Source of the DNA: JAVVPO01 sp036655715
GTDB lineage: Bacteria > Bacillota > Clostridia > Lachnospirales > Cellulosilyticaceae
DNA: 64,000 nucleotides
Direction: 5' to 3'
NCBI GenBank assembly: GCA_036655715.1
Contig: JAVVPO010000004.1
Coordinates: 1 to 64,000, forward strand
The notes under the pieces were generated by a model. It did not search any database and was not told the DNA's origin. It was given only the letters and a program-made list of their open reading frames with translations. Below, in pieces: positions 26,676-35,059 of the stretch. Position numbers and translations under genes: made by a program. Positions within the stretch are counted from its first letter, which is position 1. Each line of letters starts with the position of its first letter.

Positions 26676-27701
26676 CTATCTTACAAACATTGCATCTCCA
26701 AAACTAAAGAATCTATATTGCTCTTTAACCGCTTCATTATACGCTGCTAAAACAGGTTCTTTACCCGCTAAAGCACTTACTAACATAATCAGTGTAGATT
26801 CTGGTAAATGGAAATTAGTAATAAGTGCATCGATGCATTTAAACTTATAGCCTGGATAGATAAAGATGTTTGTCCATCCACTTCCTGCTTTAATCTTACC
26901 CTCTTCATCTGCGTTAGACTCAAGTGTACGTGTACTTGTTGTCCCTACAGGAATAATTCTTCCACCCTTTGCTTTTACCCCATTGATGATGGCTGCATTT
27001 TCTTCATCTATCATATAAAATTCTGAATGCATCTCATGCGCCAATACATCCTCTACCTTAACAGGTCTAAAAGTTCCAAGCCCTACATGAAGTGTGACAT
27101 ATGCAATCTGAACACCTTTCCCCCTAATCTTATCTAGTAGTTCTGTTGTAAAGTGTAACCCTGCAGTTGGCGCTGCTGCACTTCCATCATGTTTAGAATA
27201 TACTGTCTGATAACGCTCTTTATCTTCTAATTTTTCATGGATATATGGTGGCAATGGCATTTCACCTAATCTGTCTAAGGCTTCTTCAAACACGCCTTCA
27301 TATTCAAATTCTACTACTCTTTTACCATCTTCTATAATTTCTTTAATAGTGGCGCTCACAATACCTTCTCCAAATATAACTTTATCTCCAACTTTTGCTT
27401 TTTTTCCTGGTTTTACAAGCACTTCCCATCTATCTTTTTCTATGCGAGTAAGTAATAAGAACTCTACCTTCCCACCCGATCCTTCTCTAGCTCCAAATAA
27501 TCTTGCTGGGATAACTCTTGTATTATTAAGAACCACACAATCTCCATCTTTTAGTTCTTCTATAATATCATAAAAATGTTTGTGCTGTATTTCACCTGTT
27601 TCTTTATTTAGGCACATAAGCCTTGAAGATGTTCTATCTTGAAGCGGTACCTGTGCTATAAGCTCCTCCGGAAGATAAAAGTCAAAATCTGCTGTTCTCA
27701 T
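26676..27701 (-). CDS. queA: tRNA preQ1(34) S-adenosylmethionine ribosyltransferase-isomerase QueA
   Basis: 341 residues, the usual length. It transfers ribosyl from S-adenosylmethionine to preQ1 in the tRNA wobble position, the step before queuosine. Diagnostic sequences are F-D-F-Y-L-P-E-E-L-I-A-Q near the start, L-N-N-T-R-V-I-P-A-R-L-F-G, A-P-T-A-G-L-H-F-T, and T-N-F-H-L-P-E-S-T-L near the end. AAAGGAAC precedes the ATG. tgt, which often follows queA in clostridia next to yajC-secDF, is not here; the secDF block lies 34 kb away. Confidence 0.97.
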   Translation of the reverse strand: MRTADFDFYLPEELIAQVPLQDRTSSRLMCLNKETGEIQHKHFYDIIEELKDGDCVVLNNTRVIPARLFGAREGSGGKVEFLLLTRIEKDRWEVLVKPGKKAKVGDKVIFGEGIVSATIKEIIEDGKRVVEFEYEGVFEEALDRLGEMPLPPYIHEKLEDKERYQTVYSKHDGSAAAPTAGLHFTTELLDKIRGKGVQIAYVTLHVGLGTFRPVKVEDVLAHEMHSEFYMIDEENAAIINGVKAKGGRIIPVGTTSTRTLESNADEEGKIKAGSGWTNIFIYPGYKFKCIDALITNFHLPESTLIMLVSALAGKEPVLAAYNEAVKEQYRFFSFGDAMFVR

Positions 27702-27870
27702 ATTTTGTTCCTTTCTGAATAAAGTTGGTAAATCTATTATCTATCAACCTTAATTTTTCGTCATGTAATTTTTTCTTATTACTAAGCATGTTCATAAGCT
27801 ATCTTTCATATTCTCTTGCCTATTATTAAATCATAAAAACATCTATTTGACAATAAAGTTACTCATATTA

Positions 27871-27923
27871 TTGACCAACTGGTTTGCTTATATTATAATT
27901 AAAACAAACTATCTGGTTTGCTT
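27871..27923 (+). promoter_or_regulatory. Promoter and putative TetR operators
   Basis: TTGACC (27871-27876) and TATAAT (27894-27899) are 17 bp apart. An 11-bp sequence, CTGGTTTGCTT, occurs at 27879-27889 inside the spacer and again at 27913-27923, where it is part of an imperfect palindrome CAAAC...GTTTG. The layout suggests autorepression by the adjacent TetR protein. Confidence 0.65.
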
Positions 27924-27940
27924 TTCAAAGGAGAATGATA

Positions 27941-28561
27941 ATGAGACGACAAGAACAAAATGAGAGTAGTAAAGAAAAGATTTTAAAAGCAGCACTTCAA
28001 GAGTTCGGTGAAAAAGGATATCACCTCGCTTCCACCAATTGTATTTGCAAGAATAACGAAATTTCTAAAGGCCTATTATTTCACTATTATAAAACTAAAG
28101 ATGATTTGTTTTTAATCTGTGTTGAAACATGTTTTAATGCACTGAGCGATTATTTAACACAACATCTAACATGTGAAATGCAAGATTTGAAAAAAGTTCT
28201 TAATCATTATTTCGAGATAAGATTTAATTTTTTTAAGCAATATCCTTTATATGAACAAATTTTTTATACAGCGGTCATTGATACGCCTTTGCATCTCACA
28301 CAGCAAATAGAAGTCCTCAGAATAGGACTCAATGAACTTAATAAAAATTTCTTAACAAATCTCACTAATCAGTTAGAGATTAAACCCACTGTAAATATCA
28401 ACCATGTGATTTCGCTTATTTATGAGATAAGTAACTATCTACATATGAAGTATAAGGGGGATTATTCAAATGACTTACAAAAAAAGCATGAGGTAATCAT
28501 AACCCATAGTAAAGAGATACAAGAGATGATTATATTATTATTTTATGGCATTGTTAAATAG
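27941..28561 (+). CDS. TetR/AcrR-family transcriptional regulator
   Basis: 206 residues, starting at the ATG seven bases after AAAGGAG; an ATG six bases earlier is too close. The N-terminal helix-turn-helix is recognisable as I-L-K-A-A-L-Q-E-F-G-E-K-G-Y followed by I-S-K-G-L-L-F-H-Y-Y-K-T-K-D-D-L-F. The C-terminal ligand domain is helical and not assignable. It is 15 bp from the antiporter gene, so it probably represses its own operon and responds to a compound or stress relieved by the antiporter. Confidence 0.88.
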   Translation: MRRQEQNESSKEKILKAALQEFGEKGYHLASTNCICKNNEISKGLLFHYYKTKDDLFLICVETCFNALSDYLTQHLTCEMQDLKKVLNHYFEIRFNFFKQYPLYEQIFYTAVIDTPLHLTQQIEVLRIGLNELNKNFLTNLTNQLEIKPTVNINHVISLIYEISNYLHMKYKGDYSNDLQKKHEVIITHSKEIQEMIILLFYGIVK

Positions 28562-28576
28562 AAAGGAGCAATAAGT

Positions 28577-29842
28577 ATGCTAAAAGGATTATTATTATTG
28601 ATTGTTTTTATAGGAATAGCTTTTATTGTAGGTAAACTTGTATCAAAGGCAAAACTGCCAGCTATATTAGGTTGGTTAATAACGGGGATGCTCATCGGCC
28701 CTTATGCTCTGGGCTGGCTTAATGAAGAGATTATGAATAGTTCATGGTTTCATATTATTGTTAATATAGGCGAAGTTTCTGTCGGATTATTAATAGGAAC
28801 TGAGCTTATTTGGAAAGAGCTAAAGAAATCTGGAAAACAAATTATAACTATTTGTTTATCAGAAGCCTTGGGAGCCTTTCTTGTCGTTACTTTAGTATTT
28901 AGTATAGTTTTTCTAATAACAGGTATCCCACTTTATCTTGCTTTTATTTTTGGAGCCATTGCACTAGCTACAGCACCAGCACCTTCTATTTCAATTGTTA
29001 ATGAGTATAAGACAAAAGGTCCTGTAACTAAAACACTTATTCCTCTAGCTGCTTTAGATGATGTTGTCGCATTAGTTGTATTCTTTTTAGTCATTGGCAT
29101 TGTAGCGGGCGTCATATCAGATGTTCAAATCCCTATATACTTTGCACCTCTCATGATTCTTATGCCTATTATCATCGGTGGCGCAACCGGATTTGTTTCT
29201 GGCCATATCTTAAAAAGAAATACGACAAAAAAAATAACTCTCCTCTGTACTTTAGGATGTATATTAGGCACTTCACTTATAGGTATACTCATTAATAATT
29301 ATGCCTTACCAAAACCAGTCCTTAATCTCATGTTAGTAGGTGTTGCCTTTTCAGCAACCTTTGCCAATATGGTAAGCAAAGAAAGATTAGAAGCCATTAT
29401 GGACTCTGCTATGCCTATGATTGGTATTTTTATGATTGTTGTTATTCTTAATTTAGGCGCACCATTAGATTATCATCTTATTCTAGGCGCAGGGGCATTC
29501 ACTGTTATTTATATCATTACACGTGCTATAGGTAAAATAGGCGGATCTTATATAGGTGCTAGTATTTCTCATGCCCCACTTACAGTTAAGAAATATTTAG
29601 GACTCACTTTACTTCCCCATTCAGGAGTCTCTCTGATTTTCACAGGATTAGCTGTAAATGTACTCATGGGTCCTGATCCTGAAAGTGCTACAATTATACA
29701 AGGCACTATTGCTGCTGCTGCAGTTATTAATGAAATAATCGCTGTATTCTTAGCAAAACAAGGCTTTAAATTAGCTGGAGAATTAAATAGTGATGAAATA
29801 GCTATAACAGATACGACCGATACCACTCTATCAAATCAATAA
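28577..29842 (+). CDS. CPA2-type cation/proton antiporter
   Basis: 421 residues with about 12 hydrophobic segments and an N-terminal segment L-P-A-I-L-G-W-L-I-T-G-M-L-I-G-P, typical of Kef/NapA-type sodium or potassium/proton exchangers. The conserved A-L-D-D-V-V-A-L motif in the middle carries the acidic residues used for ion exchange in this family. It lacks the C-terminal TrkA-N domain of full Kef systems. GAAAGGAGC precedes the ATG. Its transcription together with a TetR regulator is uncommon for housekeeping antiporters and suggests inducible expression. Ion specificity is unknown. Confidence 0.85.
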   Translation: MLKGLLLLIVFIGIAFIVGKLVSKAKLPAILGWLITGMLIGPYALGWLNEEIMNSSWFHIIVNIGEVSVGLLIGTELIWKELKKSGKQIITICLSEALGAFLVVTLVFSIVFLITGIPLYLAFIFGAIALATAPAPSISIVNEYKTKGPVTKTLIPLAALDDVVALVVFFLVIGIVAGVISDVQIPIYFAPLMILMPIIIGGATGFVSGHILKRNTTKKITLLCTLGCILGTSLIGILINNYALPKPVLNLMLVGVAFSATFANMVSKERLEAIMDSAMPMIGIFMIVVILNLGAPLDYHLILGAGAFTVIYIITRAIGKIGGSYIGASISHAPLTVKKYLGLTLLPHSGVSLIFTGLAVNVLMGPDPESATIIQGTIAAAAVINEIIAVFLAKQGFKLAGELNSDEIAITDTTDTTLSNQ

Positions 29843-29898
29843 TCTCCACTCTAAACTTATTCACTGCTTGGCTATACTTATCTCATTAAAATTTTGTT

Positions 29899-29953
29899 AA
29901 TAAATAAGGTTGTGGAAAATCTACCCAGGATTCCCACAACCTTATTTATTTTG
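29899..29953. terminator. Bidirectional terminator
   Basis: AAATAAGGTTGTGG pairs with CCACAACCTTATTT between convergent genes. Confidence 0.85.
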
Positions 29954-29964
29954 TATTTTTATTA

Positions 29965-31548
29965 CTACTCTATTTCTATACCCGTGTAATAGTATTCTAG
30001 TATTTCATCATAAGTATAACCTTCTTCAGCCATACCTCTTGCACCACTCTGAGACATCCCTACACCATGTCCAAATCCTTGTCCATATATCGTTACATCT
30101 CCATAAACCACATTTTGTTTACTTGATACTTCAGGTTTCATCCCTGGTTTTGTAGCTGTTGTTAACTCTATTATCTCGTTTGCGCTTTGTACTACGCTAT
30201 TTTTCCCTAATTCTGCAATATCATTGACACTCATCACAAAAGCATCTTTAAGGTTAGAGTTTATAATATCATCACTACTCATTAGTGTAACTTCTTTTAC
30301 AGTCGCTTCTACCTCATTACTAGTGTTATAATCTAAACTAAAATTAAACATACGGCTTTTCAGAGAACCTCCACTACTTCCACTAAAGAAAGTTCTTACA
30401 TTTTCCCCAGTTAAGCTATAAGTTCCTGATGTTCCTAATATATTTAACTCACCCACTCTACCACTTGATGTTCTAGATGCTATTTCTACGCCTTCTACTT
30501 TGCCAATCTTTGCACCTTTATTATCTGCACACTCTTGGATTTCTTTCAATGTGATAGTTCTAGTCCACGGCGCTGCTTCGGGCTTTGTCTCACCAGAGTC
30601 TGGCACCGCTACTAAATAAGGTACGTCATTGCCCCATACATCCTTGGCACTTTCTGTATACCCTCCACTCGTTGAGAAGTATAATGTTTCTGCTATTTTC
30701 CCATTATAAGTCGCAACAAACCCGCTTGTTTCGTCTACAGCCTGCGATGTTCTTGCATTTTCAATACTTACGCCTTTATACACCTGACTTGTTACTGTAT
30801 CTACTAAGTTATATCCTTTTTTAATCTGTCTATTATATTGATAAATAGCCATAGACCTTGCTGCTACAGCTTGCGCTTTGAGTGCTTCTAGCGGCCAAGA
30901 AGGTACCATCTCTGCTGGTACTACACCATATAAGTAATCTTCCATATCTACTGTATTAACTGCTGTTAATCCTTTAGACTGCCCATTCACCACACTTATA
31001 GCACCTCTATACCCTCTACTTCCTACTGTTGTTACTGGAAACCCATAATCAAAGTCTATCCCTTGAAACTCTATAGCCACTTTATCATTTTCTGCAATTA
31101 AAACAAGTTCATTCTCATCATTATAAATTGCAATACGTTTGCCATTATCTAAAACAGCAAATACATCCTCACTATCTTCATCTATGTACACTCTATAGAC
31201 GCCTGGCTGCTCATATACTGGTACCCCATTATATCTTTCAGCTTCCATTGTAGCCTCTTCTAAAGTATCAAATACTTCATCTAACTCATAATATTTACTG
31301 AATACTCTTTTTATAGTAATGGACTTACTTTCAAGCTGTCCATCTTCTCTAAATCTATTGCCTACGCTATATCCTATAAGTAGTTCATCATCACTGCTTA
31401 TAACTATACTATCTGCATCTTTGTAAACTGACTCTAAACCAATTTTAATAGTCTCTGGTACATCTACACTTGCAAAAACATTTAGCTGTAGTACACTTAA
31501 CACCATAATCATTATAAATCCTATGTATTTTTTATAGCTCCGTCTCAA
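29965..31548 (-). CDS. SpoIID/LytB-domain protein
   Basis: 527 residues from a TTG start with AAAGGAGG upstream. A hydrophobic signal segment (about 8-27) targets it to the cell surface. The SpoIID/LytB core is seen as M-E-D-Y-L-Y-G-V-V-P-A-E-M with the likely catalytic Glu, then L-K-A-Q-A-V-A-A-R-S, Y-F-S-T-S-G-G, and the terminal G-F-G-H-G-V-G-M-S-Q-S-G-A-R-G-M-A. SpoIID cleaves peptidoglycan glycan strands during engulfment. This protein is longer than SpoIID, with about 180 extra N-terminal residues, and is not next to spoIIQ or spoIIID, so I do not name it SpoIID. A role in peptidoglycan remodelling is likely. Confidence 0.85.
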   Translation of the reverse strand: MRRSYKKYIGFIMIMVLSVLQLNVFASVDVPETIKIGLESVYKDADSIVISSDDELLIGYSVGNRFREDGQLESKSITIKRVFSKYYELDEVFDTLEEATMEAERYNGVPVYEQPGVYRVYIDEDSEDVFAVLDNGKRIAIYNDENELVLIAENDKVAIEFQGIDFDYGFPVTTVGSRGYRGAISVVNGQSKGLTAVNTVDMEDYLYGVVPAEMVPSWPLEALKAQAVAARSMAIYQYNRQIKKGYNLVDTVTSQVYKGVSIENARTSQAVDETSGFVATYNGKIAETLYFSTSGGYTESAKDVWGNDVPYLVAVPDSGETKPEAAPWTRTITLKEIQECADNKGAKIGKVEGVEIASRTSSGRVGELNILGTSGTYSLTGENVRTFFSGSSGGSLKSRMFNFSLDYNTSNEVEATVKEVTLMSSDDIINSNLKDAFVMSVNDIAELGKNSVVQSANEIIELTTATKPGMKPEVSSKQNVVYGDVTIYGQGFGHGVGMSQSGARGMAEEGYTYDEILEYYYTGIEIE

Positions 31549-31615
31549 GCCCTTTCCTCCTTTGTATATACCTATCTATTCTAAGGTCTATTATATAAGG
31601 ATATCTACCAAAAAT

Positions 31616-32581
31616 CTACAATTTATAGTAATCTACACAACTTTTCATCTCTTGCAGCCACTCTTCTATAGCCTTATCATCTAACTCCTCCTTACAAAAC
31701 TCCTTAAAATAAGCCTTAAGCTGATTTTGACTAAGATACTGATTGGCTCCTAGTATTTCTTGATTCTTATTAATCGTCTTGTAATACCCATACTGACTAC
31801 CATTATAAGAAACCAAATTTTTATAAATACTATAAAACACCTTCCAGTTGGCTCTACAAGGTTCATCTAAATATTCTTCCCATTTCCACTTACAAAAATT
31901 CCACCATATAGGATGTACATCTATCATATATCCCTTTATTTCGCTATTTTCTTTTTCTTGCCATATCTCATTAAGATTTTTTATGTACTTACTAATAGGG
32001 ATAATACTTAGTTCATCCTCTCTTTCATATATAAATACTTCATCTATGTACTTATACCGTGAAATAAGAAATGGAAGTTTCACTGCATGCCATTTAGGCA
32101 TATCTAATATCAATCTCACTCTTTTATTTTTACTTTTACACATTTTAGAAATACTATGTAACATCTGACTATATGGCATATAAGTAGGCTTAGGATTCAA
32201 AAAATCTAAGAACATACCTTTTTCGTTACTTTGGCCTATCAGCACAAGTGTAATCTGAGTATCCTCCAGTCTATCAAACCCCTTACTTAAGAAATCTTCT
32301 ATCTCTTCTCTATTTGAAGAGTCCCTCATTTGCATCTCCATTGTCTTCACTTGTTGCGTATCTGTCCTTAAATATTCCCAAACACCTTCCGCCTTTACCG
32401 TATCTATCCTATCCTTAATCTCCTCAAACCTTTTATACATAGCTAGACAACTACTCCCAAATATATAGCCTCTGGCAAAAATACCCCCATCTTCTTTTCC
32501 TATTTTCTCCAACTCTTGTTGTAAACTAGAAGCAATCCCACAATTTCCTCCCCCATATATGAGCACACTCTCTCTATTCAT
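31616..32581 (-). CDS. Unrecognised 321-residue protein, possibly a degenerate caspase-like fold
   Basis: I do not recognise this family. There is no signal peptide or membrane segment. The first 200 residues alternate strands and helices: S-V-L-I-Y-G-G-G, a helix, I-T-L-V-L-I-G-Q-S, a helix, V-R-L-I-L-D-M-P-K-W, a helix, then I-D-E-V-F-I-Y-E-R. This order recalls caspase-like (clostripain/C11) folds, but Gln stands where the catalytic His-Gly would be and no Cys follows the fourth strand. The C-terminal 120 residues are rich in Trp, Tyr and Lys. AGGAG precedes the ATG. It lies 67 bp upstream of the SpoIID/LytB gene in the same direction and may share its transcript. Confidence 0.55.
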   Translation of the reverse strand: MNRESVLIYGGGNCGIASSLQQELEKIGKEDGGIFARGYIFGSSCLAMYKRFEEIKDRIDTVKAEGVWEYLRTDTQQVKTMEMQMRDSSNREEIEDFLSKGFDRLEDTQITLVLIGQSNEKGMFLDFLNPKPTYMPYSQMLHSISKMCKSKNKRVRLILDMPKWHAVKLPFLISRYKYIDEVFIYEREDELSIIPISKYIKNLNEIWQEKENSEIKGYMIDVHPIWWNFCKWKWEEYLDEPCRANWKVFYSIYKNLVSYNGSQYGYYKTINKNQEILGANQYLSQNQLKAYFKEFCKEELDDKAIEEWLQEMKSCVDYYKL

Positions 32582-32685
32582 ATGCGCTTACTCCTATTCC
32601 TTCTCTTTTCTACTATGTATATGCTTTGTCCCTCTAACTTAAAACACTAATTCATCACACTCTATTGATTAAATCATTTAATCCT

Positions 32686-32847
32686 TCATTCATCGGCCCC
32701 TTTCCTATCTCGTATAAACAATAACATCACGCATTCATCTACTGCCATAGTAATCCATATGCCCACAAGTCCACAACCTAATACTATCCCTAATATGTAA
32801 GCAAAAGCTGCCGCGATTCTCCACCAGAAGGAATACCCATTTTCAAA
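32686..32847 (-). pseudogene. C-terminal remnant of a MATE-family efflux transporter
   Basis: A 53-codon open stretch, from a stop codon at 32848-32850 to TGA at 32686-32688, encodes F-W-W-R-I-A-A-A-F-A-Y, L-G-C-G-L-V-G-I-W-I-T-M-A-V-D and F-I-R-D-R-K-G. These match the end of MATE multidrug transporters, where G-L-x-G-I/V-W-I-x-M-x-x-D is conserved in the last helix. It has no plausible start codon and the rest of the gene is gone. The identification rests on pattern memory, not an alignment. Confidence 0.6.
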
Positions 32848-32854
32848 CTATTTA

Positions 32855-32883
32855 TTGACATTCTGCCTTATTCATTTTATTAT
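32855..32883 (+). promoter_or_regulatory. Promoter of the agaS operon
   Basis: TTGACA (32855-32860) and TATTAT (32878-32883) are separated by 17 bp, about 50 bp ahead of the ATG. This near-consensus sequence suggests strong expression. Confidence 0.7.
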
Positions 32884-32932
32884 AAAGAGGTAATGACATC
32901 ATTACATTATTCTATAACGAGGTGATATTACT

Positions 32933-34102
32933 ATGTCTAATATTTTCGGATTTTCATCTTCAAAGCTTGAAGAATTAGGTGCTACATATACTGCAACAGA
33001 GGTTTATCAACAACCAAGACTTTGGGAAGAAGCTATTCGTTACATCAAAGAAAACGAATCAAACTTTGCTAAGTTTATGAACAAAGTGCTTGCTACACCT
33101 AACTTAAATATCGTTTTAACAGGTGCTGGTACTTCAGCTTACGTAGGAGATACAATTTATTCTCATATTGAAACAGCAACAAAAGTTCCTACTTTTGCTA
33201 TTGCTACAACAGATATTGTATCTAACCCAGATAATTTTATCAAAAAAGAAACACCATACTTATTAGTATCTTTTGCTCGTTCTGGCAATAGCCCAGAGAG
33301 CGTTGCAGCTTACAACTTATTTGAACAAAAAGCTGATACAGTATACCAACTTGTTATTACATGTAATAAAGATGGTGCACTTGCTAAGAAAGCTTCTAGC
33401 ACAGACAAAGGTCTTCTTATGCTTATGCCAGAAGAGTCAAATGATAAGAGTTTTGCAATGACTAGCTCATTTACTTGTATGATGCTTTCTGCACTTCTTA
33501 TGTTTGAACTTGGTAACTTAGAAAACAATGCAAAAACTTTTGAAGAAGTTATTGCAAACGGAAAAAACATTCTTGATAATAATTGGGAAGAAATCAAATC
33601 CATTTCTGATTTAGGATATGACCGTATCGTTTACCTTGGATCTGGCGCACTTGCTGGTCTTTGTAAAGAAATGGCTCTTAAAAACTTAGAACTTACTTCA
33701 GGAAAATACATTACTGTATGTGAATCAGTTCTTGGATTTAGACATGGCCCAAAATCAATCATTAACGATAGAACACTCATTGTCTTCTTAACTTCAACTA
33801 ACGAGTATACTCACCTTTATGACTTTGACTTAATCAAAGAAGTTTACACAGATAATGGCGAGCAAAAAGTTATTACTTTAGATTACATGAATCGTGAAAA
33901 CTTAAGAGAAATCTCTGATACATACATGAATAGTAAGGGTAGCCAAGTTGCTGATGCCTTTGCTGCATTTAACTACATCTTATTTGGTCAAATCTTTGCA
34001 TTATTCAACGCTATCAATCTTGCTATCTCACCAGATAATCCAAGACCTGATGGAACAGTTAACCGTGTTGTTCAAGGCGTAATCATCCACGAAGCAAACT
34101 AA
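32933..34102 (+). CDS. agaS: AgaS-type SIS-domain sugar isomerase/deaminase
   Basis: 389 residues, the length of AgaS. It has two SIS domains: L-T-G-A-G-T-S-A-Y-V-G-D at about 62-73, S-F-A-R-S-G-N-S-P-E-S at about 106, and L-G-S-G-A-L-A-G-L in the second. E-S-V-L-G-F-R-H-G-P-K-S is the active-site signature of GlmS/AgaS-type enzymes. AgaS acts on galactosamine-6-phosphate, giving tagatose-6-phosphate and ammonia. GAGGTGAT precedes the ATG. It leads an operon with the aldolase 29 bp downstream, matching the aga pathway for galactosamine or GalNAc and fitting the GH123 and lyase genes at 8-24 kb. Confidence 0.9.
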   Translation: MSNIFGFSSSKLEELGATYTATEVYQQPRLWEEAIRYIKENESNFAKFMNKVLATPNLNIVLTGAGTSAYVGDTIYSHIETATKVPTFAIATTDIVSNPDNFIKKETPYLLVSFARSGNSPESVAAYNLFEQKADTVYQLVITCNKDGALAKKASSTDKGLLMLMPEESNDKSFAMTSSFTCMMLSALLMFELGNLENNAKTFEEVIANGKNILDNNWEEIKSISDLGYDRIVYLGSGALAGLCKEMALKNLELTSGKYITVCESVLGFRHGPKSIINDRTLIVFLTSTNEYTHLYDFDLIKEVYTDNGEQKVITLDYMNRENLREISDTYMNSKGSQVADAFAAFNYILFGQIFALFNAINLAISPDNPRPDGTVNRVVQGVIIHEAN

Positions 34103-34131
34103 TTATAGATACGTACGAAAGGAAGATTCTT

Positions 34132-34989
34132 ATGAATAAATTAACTTCTACAAAAAACATGCTTGAAAAAGCAATGCAAGGTGGCTATGCTATCCCTGCT
34201 TTCAATATCCATAACTTAGAGACTATGCAAGTTGTTCTTGAAACAGCTGCTGAGCTTAACTCACCAGTTATTCTTGCTGGTACTCCATCTACAATTGACT
34301 ATGCTGGAGATAAATACATAAAAGCTATCGCTGAGGCTGCAGTTCGTGACTTAGAAATCCCTCTTGCGATTCACCTTGATCACTTTGAAGAATTTGAACT
34401 TATCAAAAAACACATTGATGCTGGTTTCACATCATGTATGATTGATGCTTCTCACCTATCATTTGAAGAAAACATTGCAGTTGTAAAAGAAGTTGTTGAG
34501 TACGCTCATCGTTTTGATGTAACTGTAGAAGCTGAGCTTGGTAGACTTGTAGGTGTTGAAGATGACCTTGTAGTAGATAGTTCACTTAGTGCTTATACAG
34601 ATCCTGAGACTGCTGCTGAATTTGTAGAGCGTACTGGTATTGATTCATTAGCTATCGCTATTGGAACTTGCCATGGTTTATACAAAGGTACTCCAGAACT
34701 TGACTTTGAAAGACTCGTAGAAATCAGAAACAGAGTAAGTGTTCCACTTGTACTTCACGGAGCATCTGATGTACCTGATGAATTAGTTGAAAAAGCTATT
34801 TCTCTTGGTATCTCAAAAGTTAACGTTGCAACAGACCTTAAGATTCCATTCTCAGATGCAGTAAAAGCACACTTCATTGCTAACCCAACTGCAAATGATC
34901 CAAGAAAATATATGACACCTGGAAAAGAAGCTATGAAAGAAGTTGTTAAACATAAGATTCTTGTTTGTGGAAGTAACAACAGAGCTTAA
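34132..34989 (+). CDS. gatY: Class II tagatose-1,6-bisphosphate aldolase
   Basis: 285 residues. It splits tagatose-1,6-bisphosphate to dihydroxyacetone phosphate and glyceraldehyde-3-phosphate. The zinc-binding and active-site motifs are I-H-L-D-H (about 82-86), E-A-E-L-G-R-L-V-G-V-E-D-D-L, A-I-G-T-C-H-G-L-Y and L-H-G-A-S-D. The E-A-E-L-G-R-L-x-G-V-E-D-D motif and the length favour GatY/KbaY over fructose-bisphosphate aldolase, though the latter cannot be excluded from sequence alone. CGAAAGGAAG lies upstream. A tagatose-6-phosphate kinase is not in the operon and must be supplied elsewhere. Confidence 0.88.
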   Translation: MNKLTSTKNMLEKAMQGGYAIPAFNIHNLETMQVVLETAAELNSPVILAGTPSTIDYAGDKYIKAIAEAAVRDLEIPLAIHLDHFEEFELIKKHIDAGFTSCMIDASHLSFEENIAVVKEVVEYAHRFDVTVEAELGRLVGVEDDLVVDSSLSAYTDPETAAEFVERTGIDSLAIAIGTCHGLYKGTPELDFERLVEIRNRVSVPLVLHGASDVPDELVEKAISLGISKVNVATDLKIPFSDAVKAHFIANPTANDPRKYMTPGKEAMKEVVKHKILVCGSNNRA

Positions 34990-35004
34990 TCTATAAAAAT
35001 TCGA

Positions 35005-35034
35005 GGGTGCTACTTCTTCTTAGAAGTCGCACTT
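35005..35034 (+). promoter_or_regulatory. Intercistronic stem-loop between gatY and the kinase gene
   Basis: GTGC-ACTTCT pairs with AGAAGT-GCAC around a TCTT loop, with one mismatch in the stem. It is followed by TTTCTATTT rather than a clean T-run, so it may be a leaky terminator or an mRNA-stabilising hairpin that sets the lower expression of the kinase. Confidence 0.55.
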
Positions 35035-35059
35035 TCTATTTATCTTAGGAGGGGTTTAT

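Larger units (their letters stand above)
32582..32932. other. Intergenic region with gene remnant and promoter
   Basis: 351 bp between divergent genes. It contains the MATE transporter remnant (32686-32847, minus) and a near-consensus promoter for agaS (32855-32883, plus). The left 100 bp show no gene. Confidence 0.6.

Noticed and set aside
34132..34989. Fructose-bisphosphate aldolase instead of tagatose-bisphosphate aldolase
   Set aside because: The E-A-E-L-G-R-L-x-G-V-E-D-D motif and the agaS neighbour favour the tagatose enzyme, though a fructose-type activity is not fully excluded.
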